In this document: positions 35,454-42,799 of the stretch, piece after piece | Layout of the letters: each line of letters begins with the position of its first letter | How positions within the stretch are numbered: position 1 is the first letter of the stretch | Source of the DNA: an uncultured Clostridia bacterium | Lineage (GTDB): Bacteria; Bacillota; Clostridia; Oscillospirales; Ruminococcaceae | DNA: 47,509 nucleotides | Direction: 5' to 3' | Assembly (NCBI GenBank): GCA_938014915.1 | Contig: CALLQQ010000043.1 | Coordinates: forward strand, 1-47,509 | Notes under the pieces: generated by a model | The model's input: only the letters and a program-made list of their open reading frames with translations | Database searches by the model: none | What the model was told of the DNA's origin: nothing | Program-made: the position numbers and the translations under genes

Positions 35454-35663
35454 TTAGGCTTTCCACCTATATCCGCAATTTTGGCAAACTCCATATGTTA
35501 CGACTTTGCTCCCTTTCCTTATAAGTAAAGGGATCCAGATTGTTGCACCGAGAGTTATCATAGTTAGCAAAATCCAGAATATCGACATTAAGCAACCACG
35601 TTTTTTCTGCTTGGCGACAACTTGAAAATTAATGTTCCTACTACCGCATTTACGACAACCCAT
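35454..35663 (-). CDS. Small zinc-ribbon membrane protein
   Basis: This 69-residue protein has CRKC near the N-terminus and CQNC near the C-terminus, forming a zinc ribbon interrupted by one long hydrophobic segment (about residues 25-46). A GGGGG ribosome site precedes the ATG. It is 19 bases from the gene upstream on the same strand and probably belongs to a three-gene unit (36959 to 35454). No function is known to me. Confidence 0.75.
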   Translation of the reverse strand: MGCRKCGSRNINFQVVAKQKKRGCLMSIFWILLTMITLGATIWIPLLIRKGSKVVTYGVCQNCGYRWKA

Positions 35664-35681
35664 ATCATAACCCCCATCAGC

Positions 35682-36371
35682 CTATTTCTTCCTCACTTTA
35701 ACCTTGCGAAAAGTCGTTACTTGGCGCCTTTCTAGATAGCTATCGTATAAAGATGCTGCCCTCCTAATATTATGCATGATTTTATGCGGATTTTCAAAGG
35801 CGCTGGTGAATTTGAATTCGTCTATCTCTTCATAGCCATTTTCATTCAGCCACCAATTCTCAAAATTGATACTGCCCCGCCAAATCGTATAGCGCAGGCG
35901 AATGTTCGTATCGAGGTATTCGAGGACTTTACCCGTGCATAAAAATCTATTATAATTGACGAATTGGATACTTCTGAAATCGTCAAGAGGAATGATGCGC
36001 ACTTTAAGATAGATAGTGGGATTCTTTGTAAATTTGACACGCCCGGAGTATCGGCTAAAAATCACGACTTTTTGTGCAATTTCAATATATGTATACTTCT
36101 TATGCAGCTTATATATCGGGCGCAGAATCAACACGCTTATTGTAATTATCAACGCAATTACTAAAGCGGATGCAATTATAATAAGTGAGAACATCTTTAT
36201 CAATTCGGCGCTGTTCTCCCCATTCCTTTTAAGCCATATAAGTAGTAATAATGTTAAGATTACTTGCAGGAATGGAACGCAGATTAGGAACACAATTATC
36301 CCGTAATTTCTCTTTAATAGGCGGGGGCTAATCGGATAGAATTTGCTCACGATATGCTCCTCGAATCGCAT
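35682..36371 (-). CDS. Membrane protein of unknown function with two N-terminal spans
   Basis: This 229-residue protein has two membrane segments (about residues 25-48 and 62-88) followed by a soluble, beta-rich cytosolic part with many aromatic and basic residues, and a basic C-terminus. The layout resembles YcxB/bacterial-PH-like proteins, but I cannot assign a family. Its ATG directly follows the stop of the upstream gene (TAAATG), so the two are coupled. Confidence 0.7.
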   Translation of the reverse strand: MRFEEHIVSKFYPISPRLLKRNYGIIVFLICVPFLQVILTLLLLIWLKRNGENSAELIKMFSLIIIASALVIALIITISVLILRPIYKLHKKYTYIEIAQKVVIFSRYSGRVKFTKNPTIYLKVRIIPLDDFRSIQFVNYNRFLCTGKVLEYLDTNIRLRYTIWRGSINFENWWLNENGYEEIDEFKFTSAFENPHKIMHNIRRAASLYDSYLERRQVTTFRKVKVRKK

Positions 36372-36959
36372 TTATGCATAAACCTCAGCATATTCCTTAA
36401 TATCGCCCGAATATATCAGTTGCAAGTTATCCATATGGCGGAAATCGTCGGGCTTGACCAGTGATAATCTCTTATTAAAATTGATTATTCCAGCCTCTTG
36501 CAATATATATGCGACGAATTGTGAACACATGAAACTATGTTTAGGTTTAATCGGTATATTGAATATCATCGTGACGAAGCCAAATAGATTATATTTATAT
36601 AACTTCTTATTATTATCGAATTTATTAATCAAATTATTGAACCGCATATATTGTTCACGTGTGACGGGAATTTTATAGATAACGCATGGAACACTTGCAT
36701 ACATTCCAAATACTCCATCTGTAATATTCTCTTTGGTGAAGCCAGCAGGAAATAATTTTGGTGCATTCTGCCTAGCGAAGCTGAACATATTAGCTAAACG
36801 CTCATCACTCGATACGGAAACATGGTTGAACGGCGCACGTGTATAGAATTTTATAAGTCTAGATACTCTTGTTCCAGTTTGGGTAAGAACAAGATATAGT
36901 GCGTATTCGTCTTTTATATCAGCAGCATCTGCTTTAATCTTCTTATTATGTAACGGCAT
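36372..36959 (-). CDS. Permuted papain-like (YiiX/NlpC-P60-type) cysteine hydrolase, putative
   Basis: In this 195-residue protein the candidate catalytic histidine comes first (APFNHVSVS, H46) and the cysteine late (SFMCSQFVAYIL, C145), the order seen in circularly permuted NlpC/P60 enzymes such as YiiX/YaeF. Those act on lipids, amides or peptidoglycan fragments; the substrate here is unknown. There is no signal peptide. A TTAGGGGG ribosome site precedes the ATG, and the next gene begins at the base after its stop. Confidence 0.7.
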   Translation of the reverse strand: MPLHNKKIKADAADIKDEYALYLVLTQTGTRVSRLIKFYTRAPFNHVSVSSDERLANMFSFARQNAPKLFPAGFTKENITDGVFGMYASVPCVIYKIPVTREQYMRFNNLINKFDNNKKLYKYNLFGFVTMIFNIPIKPKHSFMCSQFVAYILQEAGIINFNKRLSLVKPDDFRHMDNLQLIYSGDIKEYAEVYA

Positions 36960-36993
36960 TTCATAATCCCCCTAAATTACATTCTCGAAAACT

Positions 36994-37022
36994 ATTATAA
37001 CTGATTATTAATGATTTGTACA
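36994..37022 (-). promoter_or_regulatory. Promoter of the papain-like/membrane/zinc-ribbon unit
   Basis: On the minus strand: TGTACA (37017-37022), 17 bases, TATAAT (36994-36999). Confidence 0.5.
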
Positions 37023-37096
37023 GTCCTTGACCAAGATGGAAAAATTATTAACAATGTAGCAACTAGTAATGTGTACTCATATCGCTTATTTATATG

Positions 37097-37125
37097 TTGC
37101 AATTTTCATTTTTTTAATGTATAAT
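37097..37125 (+). promoter_or_regulatory. Promoter of the PilZ-GGDEF-ParA-ComFB operon
   Basis: TTGCAA (37097-37102), 17 bases, TATAAT (37120-37125). The first gene starts at 37286, leaving a leader of about 150 nt. I see no known riboswitch and no internal terminator in it. Confidence 0.6.
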
Positions 37126-37285
37126 TTTTAGTATATATCATATAAAACAAGTGACTTGTGCTAATAAATCATTAACTATGACGGGAGACTTGGCAGTATT
37201 GCACAGTTATTCCAGTTAGTTTAATCGAATTTTAAGATCAGTAGCAACATTTGGATTGCTCGTGTGTTCAAGAGGAGGTCAATTA

Positions 37286-37963
37286 ATGTTAGAAAAGGGT
37301 AAAGTGCTAAAATTAGATGTGCTGGACATTAATAATAAAGTCATATTCTCCACCGACAGATTCGAACCGGGGAAGACCCTTTTCGGGAATGTTGACGATG
37401 CATTGCTGATTTTATTTGGTGAAGATATGCCCGAACTGAACAAAGGCACACCCGTGAAAATCATTTCACATATCATTAATGGCGACAGAATTATGAGAAC
37501 GGGCAGGATAACAATATCTACACATAAGCAAATGAATATCTGCGTGGGTAAGAAATGCGAAAAACTTGAGGAAAGGCGGAAGTTTTTTAAAGTTGCGGTA
37601 AAAGTGCCGGCTAGAATTCTTCTGTCGACACGGGGCGAAGAAATCACTGAATATCCTGATGGAATTAACGTCGTAGTGAGGGATATAAACATTGGCGGCG
37701 TTTTTATAGAAACGGAACATGAATTCGAAAAAGGAACGGAGCTATTGCTGGAAATGCGGCTAGACGGTGAGGAGATATGTTCCCCGTGCGAGATTCTTAG
37801 AGTGCAACATGGTAGCGGGGGATTAGAGGGGTATGGATGTAGTTTCCTGAAAATTTCCACACAGCAGGAGCAAATTATAGCAAGATATATTTTCAAGATG
37901 CAGCTTGAACATCGTAAAAAGTTGATTGGGCGAATTGGCGAGGAGCAAGACCATGAAGATTAA
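37286..37963 (+). CDS. PilZ-domain flagellar-brake-type protein (YcgR/YpfA-like)
   Basis: This is a 225-residue cytosolic c-di-GMP receptor candidate. The ATG at 37286 follows AGAGGAGG; the earlier frame start at 37256 has no ribosome site. An N-terminal YcgR-like beta domain (about residues 1-90) is followed by PilZ (about 97-205). The binding motifs are slightly off consensus: R98-xxx-K102 instead of RxxxR and D133-x-N135-x-x-G138 instead of DxSxxG. YcgR/YpfA proteins bind c-di-GMP and slow the flagellar motor. It overlaps the next gene, a diguanylate cyclase, by 11 bases. Confidence 0.88.
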   Translation: MLEKGKVLKLDVLDINNKVIFSTDRFEPGKTLFGNVDDALLILFGEDMPELNKGTPVKIISHIINGDRIMRTGRITISTHKQMNICVGKKCEKLEERRKFFKVAVKVPARILLSTRGEEITEYPDGINVVVRDINIGGVFIETEHEFEKGTELLLEMRLDGEEICSPCEILRVQHGSGGLEGYGCSFLKISTQQEQIIARYIFKMQLEHRKKLIGRIGEEQDHED

Positions 37964-39902
37964 ACATATAATTAGGATAGTTCTGGTGATTTTTATATTT
38001 GTGCCTATGCTGATTATGCTAATTGCAATTAGAGGGACATCGCAGCATTATACTATGGAGACGATTAAAGAGGGGTTGGAACTAACTGTTAAAGGTGAAG
38101 CGGATAATATATCCGCCGATATATCGAAGTTTAAACTTGATCTCAAATTAATATCGGACAACGGCGCATATAAGGATATAATGCATGATAGACGTCATGG
38201 TAATAAAATTGATAGCAATAAGGAGCAGCAGGTTCACCAGTATCTAGAATACGTGACGCAAAAAAGCGATTCCGTATTAGAGGCATCACTACTTGATACT
38301 GATGGCAAGGTGATATATTCATCGGACAAAGACATTGTAGGGAGTATATATGGGATACCGGATGATTTAGTATTTTCAGAAAAGGACTCCGTATATATTG
38401 GACATTCGCAGGATTACCTTAACTTTATGATGAAGACATTTGATGGAAATGACTTAATAGGATATGCAGAAGTGAAAGTTAAACTCAGCGATGTGCATTA
38501 CCCATTACTAACCCAGAATGTAAGCGGTGCCAAGTCCTTTATTTTATGGGACGATAATGTGATATTCGATTATAAAGATGGCGATATTGCCATTAGCGAT
38601 TTAGAAGATGATGGATTCAAAAAATTCTTAACTGAAACCTATGAGGGCAACTTAAAGACGCACGAATGTAGTGAGGGGAAAATAATAGCCTATTCGGCAA
38701 AGATTGCTGGCAGTTCGCATTGGTTTGTCGGCATGGTCGATTCTCGTGGGATGCATGGGCATACAACTCAGGTGCTAAAGCGCACATTGTTGCTGACATT
38801 GCCACTTTTTATTGTATTGTCCGTGCTTAGTTTCGTCATTGCTGATGTTGTGATTAAACCATTCAACAGGCTCATTGATATTATGAAGCGGATTAGAATG
38901 GGCGATAGGAGCGCACGTTTCGACATTAGTGGTGGCGGTGAGATAAGCAAAATCGGCAATGAATTCAATATGCTCATTGATGAAGTTGTGCGCAGTGAAG
39001 AAAGGCATAAAGTGATTAGCGGCATATCGGATAGCATGCTCTTTGATTGGAATGCTAGGACGCAGAGAATGTATATATCGGATAATCTATCGGAGAAATT
39101 CTCCATTTCAAAGGAATTGGCTGACGAGAGGGGAATATTAGCCTTTAGCGAATGTATACACGAGGACGATTTTGATAAGTTCTATGAAGATATTCAGCTG
39201 GCAATACAAAAAGAGAATGGAATCGAAAGTCAATATCGATTCAATCTAGCGACGGGCGATTATATATGGACATCACTCAAGGCAATGTGCATAACGGATT
39301 GGACGGGCGAGCCGACACATCTAATTGGGGTGTTACATGATATTGATGCCGATAAACGAAAGGAACTAATCCTATCTGAACGGGCAACGTACGATTATTT
39401 ATCACAGCTATATAATAGAGAATCATTTGAAAAGAAGCTTGGCGCCCAGCTTGACAGTGCAATGAAGAATCAACTTAGCATAGCGATTTTGTTTATCGAC
39501 CTAGATGATTTCAAAGATATTAATGATAATTACAGTCATGCCGTCGGCGATGAGGTATTGAAATTTGTCGCTGATACGATAAAGAGCAAAATCACGGGCA
39601 AGGGATTCGCTGGGCGATTCGGCGGTGATGAATTCGTTGTTTGCATTACAGACAATGAAAGTGTTGAAAATGTCGAAGAATTCGCCACGGGCATTATCGA
39701 TAGCTTAAATGAAGGATTTTATTCTGAATCTGGAAATCACTTTAAAGTTGAATGTAGTATCGGAATAGCAATTTCCCCAGATCACGGGAGGGCGATTCCT
39801 GAATTATTCATGGCGGCGGATGATGCAATGTATCATGTTAAGAAAGATGGAAAAGGTAATTATCACTTATACGATCAGGATAAGAATAATTTCTCCAACT
39901 AA
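37953..39902 (+). CDS. Membrane-bound GGDEF diguanylate cyclase with sensor, HAMP and PAS
   Basis: Makes c-di-GMP from GTP. The ATG at 37953 follows GAGGAG and overlaps the PilZ gene. The 649-residue protein has a membrane segment at about 7-27, an extracellular Cache-like sensor (about 30-270), a second membrane segment (about 279-300), HAMP (about 298-350), PAS (about 351-470) and GGDEF (about 480-645). The active site is intact (RFGGDEF, 555-561), but the upstream inhibitory RxxD site is absent (positions occupied by threonine and glycine), so product feedback is unlikely. It lies 53 bases before parA. Confidence 0.92.
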   Translation: MKIKHIIRIVLVIFIFVPMLIMLIAIRGTSQHYTMETIKEGLELTVKGEADNISADISKFKLDLKLISDNGAYKDIMHDRRHGNKIDSNKEQQVHQYLEYVTQKSDSVLEASLLDTDGKVIYSSDKDIVGSIYGIPDDLVFSEKDSVYIGHSQDYLNFMMKTFDGNDLIGYAEVKVKLSDVHYPLLTQNVSGAKSFILWDDNVIFDYKDGDIAISDLEDDGFKKFLTETYEGNLKTHECSEGKIIAYSAKIAGSSHWFVGMVDSRGMHGHTTQVLKRTLLLTLPLFIVLSVLSFVIADVVIKPFNRLIDIMKRIRMGDRSARFDISGGGEISKIGNEFNMLIDEVVRSEERHKVISGISDSMLFDWNARTQRMYISDNLSEKFSISKELADERGILAFSECIHEDDFDKFYEDIQLAIQKENGIESQYRFNLATGDYIWTSLKAMCITDWTGEPTHLIGVLHDIDADKRKELILSERATYDYLSQLYNRESFEKKLGAQLDSAMKNQLSIAILFIDLDDFKDINDNYSHAVGDEVLKFVADTIKSKITGKGFAGRFGGDEFVVCITDNESVENVEEFATGIIDSLNEGFYSESGNHFKVECSIGIAISPDHGRAIPELFMAADDAMYHVKKDGKGNYHLYDQDKNNFSN

Positions 39903-39955
39903 AATAGATGGAAAATATAACGAATGAATATCATTTGTTTGTGGAGGGGCAAAAG

Positions 39956-40735
39956 ATGGCGAAAGTGATCGCAATAACTAATCAAAAGGGCGGCGTCGGT
40001 AAAACGACGACTGCCTGTGCCCTATGCGGGAAATTAAGCATGGACGGCGCAAGGGTGCTAGGTGTCGACCTCGATCCGCAAGGGAATTTCAGCTTCAGCC
40101 TGGGCGCAGAAAGTGAAGAAAATTACACCGTGCATGATTTATTCACGTCAAAGGCTTCAATTGAGCAGGCTATCCAAACGACGGATACTTGCGATATAAT
40201 TTCATCGAACATTCTACTTAGTGGAACGGAACTTGAACTAACTCAAGTGGGGAGGGAGTATATCCTGCGTGAACAACTTGGTAAAGTCAAGGATAAATAT
40301 GATTACATCATTATAGATACGCCGCCCGCACTCAGTATTCTAACGATAAATGCCTATGCTGCCGCCGATGATCTTATAATACCAATGACGGCCGAAATAT
40401 TAAGTTTGCAAGGAATATCGCAACTAAAAGAAACAATATTCGCAGTGAAAAAATACTACAATCCTCATCTTGATTTGCGGGGGATATTGCTAACTAAATA
40501 TAACCGAAGAACAAATTTAGCTAAAGAAGTTGAGGAGTTAACGCAAATTATCGCACGTCAACTTGAAACACGTGTTTTCGATACGAAGATTAGCCAGAGT
40601 GTCGCCGTTGCGGAAGCTCCAGCACATTCAATGACGTTGATAGAATATGCACCACGGGCACGGGCGACGCAGGATTACATTGCTTTTATTGATGAATTAT
40701 TAGGAGGGCGCAATGTCGAGAAAGAGAAAAAGTAG
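39956..40735 (+). CDS. ParA/Soj-family ATPase
   Basis: This 259-residue protein is a ParA-type ATPase that partitions or positions cargo by ATP-dependent binding to DNA. It has the deviant Walker A KGGVGKTTT (residues 11-19), VDLDPQGN and DYIIIDTPPALS. The ATG at 39956 follows GGAGGGG; upstream starts lack a ribosome site. No parB follows; instead the next gene, overlapping by 23 bases, encodes a ComFB-like protein. The position between c-di-GMP genes and the flagellar operon suggests positioning of flagella or signalling complexes rather than chromosomes. Confidence 0.9.
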   Translation: MAKVIAITNQKGGVGKTTTACALCGKLSMDGARVLGVDLDPQGNFSFSLGAESEENYTVHDLFTSKASIEQAIQTTDTCDIISSNILLSGTELELTQVGREYILREQLGKVKDKYDYIIIDTPPALSILTINAYAAADDLIIPMTAEILSLQGISQLKETIFAVKKYYNPHLDLRGILLTKYNRRTNLAKEVEELTQIIARQLETRVFDTKISQSVAVAEAPAHSMTLIEYAPRARATQDYIAFIDELLGGRNVEKEKK

Positions 40736-41138
40736 CAAAACGGCGCATGTTCTCAAGCTGCTGACAAATTCAAGTGATAATGTAAACCCGATTATTAACG
40801 ATGGATTCAAAGAAGAAGTAATTCTTTCACGCACCACGTCAAAGGCGGATTCCCAGCAAAATGATGGGGCTAAGCCCGTTGCAGTGAATGTAATATCGGA
40901 GTTAGTATATGAGATAATGCCGGAGGTTCTAGCAAGATTTAATTGCTGTACTTGCGATATATGCCAGGCAGAAATTTCAATAAAGGCGATGGACGAGCTT
41001 GGCGCACAATATATACCAATTATTAATGAGGATTCGCTTCAACATCTCAACCACATTAAGGATGAAAAGCGCCCTACCGTCACAAGAAAACTTGTTTCAC
41101 TTGCATTCAAATATAGGGACATGACTAAACATATCTAA
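40713..41138 (+). CDS. ComFB-like protein with basic N-terminal tail, encoded with ParA
   Basis: This is a 141-residue protein. A short basic N-terminus (MSRKRKSSKTAHVLKLL) is followed by a low-complexity linker (about 18-55) and a ComFB-like domain with CCTCDIC (C78, C79, C81, C84), identical in cysteine spacing to the stand-alone ComFB protein at 20696. The C-terminal NPRH motif of the family is missing. The ATG follows TTAGGAGGG inside the end of parA. Basic N-terminal tails are how ParB-type proteins stimulate ParA, so this may be the ParA partner; c-di-GMP binding by ComFB proteins is known elsewhere. Both points are inference here. Confidence 0.75.
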   Translation: MSRKRKSSKTAHVLKLLTNSSDNVNPIINDGFKEEVILSRTTSKADSQQNDGAKPVAVNVISELVYEIMPEVLARFNCCTCDICQAEISIKAMDELGAQYIPIINEDSLQHLNHIKDEKRPTVTRKLVSLAFKYRDMTKHI

Positions 41139-41229
41139 AAAACAGGCTAAAAAGGCATGTAAATTTGTATGAATACACAAATACTGAAATATATAGATGT
41201 ACGAATTTCACAAAGTTATCGAATATGTA

Positions 41230-41259
41230 TTGACTTATGGTATGTAGGTAATGTATAAT
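41230..41259 (+). promoter_or_regulatory. Promoter upstream of the flagellar operon
   Basis: TTGACT (41230-41235), 18 bases, TATAAT (41254-41259). A terminator lies about 140 bases downstream, before any gene. No sigma-D-type (TAAA / GCCGATAA) promoter is evident between that terminator and flgB. Confidence 0.65.
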
Positions 41260-41265
41260 GGCAGT

Positions 41266-41436
41266 AACATAATATCAGGCACATTATTGTGACTTATATG
41301 ATTCGTGACGTTGTCAATTTACAACAAGACCTACATTAAGATAATGACTATGATGCAAGGATAGCAACATAGATCAGGTATATATTCAATTAACTACTGA
41401 AGCGTCTAAAGGATTAGAATCTTTTAGGCGCTTTTT
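41266..41436 (+). promoter_or_regulatory. Candidate attenuator leader (or small RNA) before flgB
   Basis: A predicted transcript of about 170 nt ends in an intrinsic terminator, AGCGTCTAAA (41401-41410) with TTTAGGCGCT (41423-41432) plus a T-run. The leader contains a small hairpin GTTGT/ACAAC (41310-41325 region) and otherwise little obvious symmetry. It does not match the c-di-GMP-I consensus that I can recall, nor another class I recognise. It probably regulates readthrough into flgB or is a separate small RNA. Confidence 0.5.
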
Positions 41437-41611
41437 GCACCCATACGGAAGAAAATTACATTTAAAGGAGAGCGCTTACAGCGAATTATACTATCAATAC
41501 ACGAAGAAAAGTCCTAATTAGCTCAGCATCAAATTTTCTTTTAGTTGAATGACGAAAAATGAAGTATGTTAGGATTGTTAAACTAAATTTATCAAATAGG
41601 GGGAGAATACG
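41437..41611 (+). other. Intergenic stretch between the leader terminator and flgB
   Basis: I see no gene, strong promoter or hairpin here, apart from the flgB ribosome site AGGGGGAGAAT at its end. An AAAGGAG at 41463 is not followed by a usable frame. Confidence 0.5.
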
Positions 41612-41980
41612 ATGGCATTATTTAATACTACGAGTTTTAGAATTACTAATCAGGCGCTGGACGCATTGTGGCTAAAACAGAGAACAATTTCCCATAATCT
41701 TGCGAATTCGGACACGCCGGGGTATAAGGCAAAGCACGTCAAATTTTCGGGAATACTGGTCGACAAGATGAATGCGAATAAGGATGTCCGTAATAAGAAG
41801 GAATTGCATTTGCAGGCGGAAGTTATTGCCGATGAATCGACTAATCAGCGATTCGATGAAAACAATGTTGATGTTGAGCAGCAGCAGCTTGAACTTGCTA
41901 GGGCGCAAATTCAATATGATACTTTAATTGAGAAGATGACGGGGCAATTCACAACATTGAGAACGGCAATGAGATTATAA
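41612..41980 (+). CDS. flgB: Flagellar basal-body rod protein FlgB
   Basis: Proximal rod subunit. The 122-residue protein shows the flagellar axial N-terminal motif (ALWLKQRTISHNLANSDTPGYK) and the C-terminal coiled segment (YDTLIEKMTGQFTTLRTAMRL). The ribosome site AGGGGGAGAAT is nearly identical to that of flgC. It is the first gene of the basal-body operon. Confidence 0.95.
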   Translation: MALFNTTSFRITNQALDALWLKQRTISHNLANSDTPGYKAKHVKFSGILVDKMNANKDVRNKKELHLQAEVIADESTNQRFDENNVDVEQQQLELARAQIQYDTLIEKMTGQFTTLRTAMRL

Positions 41981-41997
41981 TATAGGGGGAGAATGAG

Positions 41998-42441
41998 ATG
42001 GCATTTTTAAATTCGCTTAATATTGGTGGCTCGGCCCTATCGGCGCAAAGGCTACGTATGGATATAATCGCACAGAACCTAGCGAATTCGCAAACGACTA
42101 GAACAGAATCTGGCGAACCGTATAGACGTCAGCAAGTCGTATTTGCAGAGCGTGGCAACTTCTCAAATGTACTAGCTAGCAAGATGGCAGGCAAGAGGGG
42201 GAATTCGCATCTATCAGGTGTTGTAGTTGCGGAAGTTGTTGAAGATGAAACACCGCTAAAGCCGGTATACGACCCCACCCATGTAGATGCCGATGAAAAT
42301 GGCTATGTATATATGCCCAATGTTGACACTGCTAAAGAGCAAATCGACTTAATGGCGGCGACGAGATCCTATGATGCGAATATTACCGTTGTCAATGCGG
42401 TAAAATCAATGGCGGTAAAAGCACTCCAAATCGGGAAATAG
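41998..42441 (+). CDS. flgC: Flagellar basal-body rod protein FlgC
   Basis: Proximal rod subunit. The 147-residue protein has the axial motif (LRMDIIAQNLANSQTTRT) at the N-terminus and VDLMAATRSYDAN-type (QIDLMAATRSYDANITVV) motif at the C-terminus. It is 17 bases after flgB. Confidence 0.95.
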   Translation: MAFLNSLNIGGSALSAQRLRMDIIAQNLANSQTTRTESGEPYRRQQVVFAERGNFSNVLASKMAGKRGNSHLSGVVVAEVVEDETPLKPVYDPTHVDADENGYVYMPNVDTAKEQIDLMAATRSYDANITVVNAVKSMAVKALQIGK

Positions 42442-42467
42442 AAAAAGATAATCGGAGGAGAATATAG

Positions 42468-42773
42468 ATGTTCATTGTACCAATGACGGGGATAGCCCCA
42501 ATAAATAATGTAGAAACTATCGGTAATAAATCCGTAGAGAATAAAAGCGAAGTTCAGCCGTTTAAAGAGATTTTTTCAAAGCTAATCGAGAATGTAGAGG
42601 AAACACACGCAGTATCGGCGGGGGACGCTATTGATGTTGCACTAGGCGATGTCGATGATCTACATACAATTACGATAAATACGCAAAAGGCGGCAGTGGC
42701 ACTTGAGCTGCTTGTAACGGTGAAGAACCAAGCCCTTTCTGCATACAACGATATAATCAGAATGCAAATATAA
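42468..42773 (+). CDS. fliE: Flagellar hook-basal body protein FliE
   Basis: Connects the MS ring to the rod. The 101-residue protein ends in the typical TINTQKAAVALELLVTVKNQALSAYNDIIRMQI helix pair (shown here only as a known FliE feature: VKNQALSAYNDIIRMQI). CGGAGGAGAAT precedes the ATG. Confidence 0.92.
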   Translation: MFIVPMTGIAPINNVETIGNKSVENKSEVQPFKEIFSKLIENVEETHAVSAGDAIDVALGDVDDLHTITINTQKAAVALELLVTVKNQALSAYNDIIRMQI

Positions 42774-42799
42774 GCTAAAGAACTGGAGGTGTGCGGGGG

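Noticed and set aside
41260..41440. Class I c-di-GMP (GEMM) riboswitch before flgB
   Set aside because: I looked for the GCAAACC / CGCAAAGCC-type core and did not find it; only an unassigned leader can be claimed.
42791..42799. GTG start for fliF at 42791
   Set aside because: It is only one base from the GGAGG site; ATG at 42800 has normal spacing.
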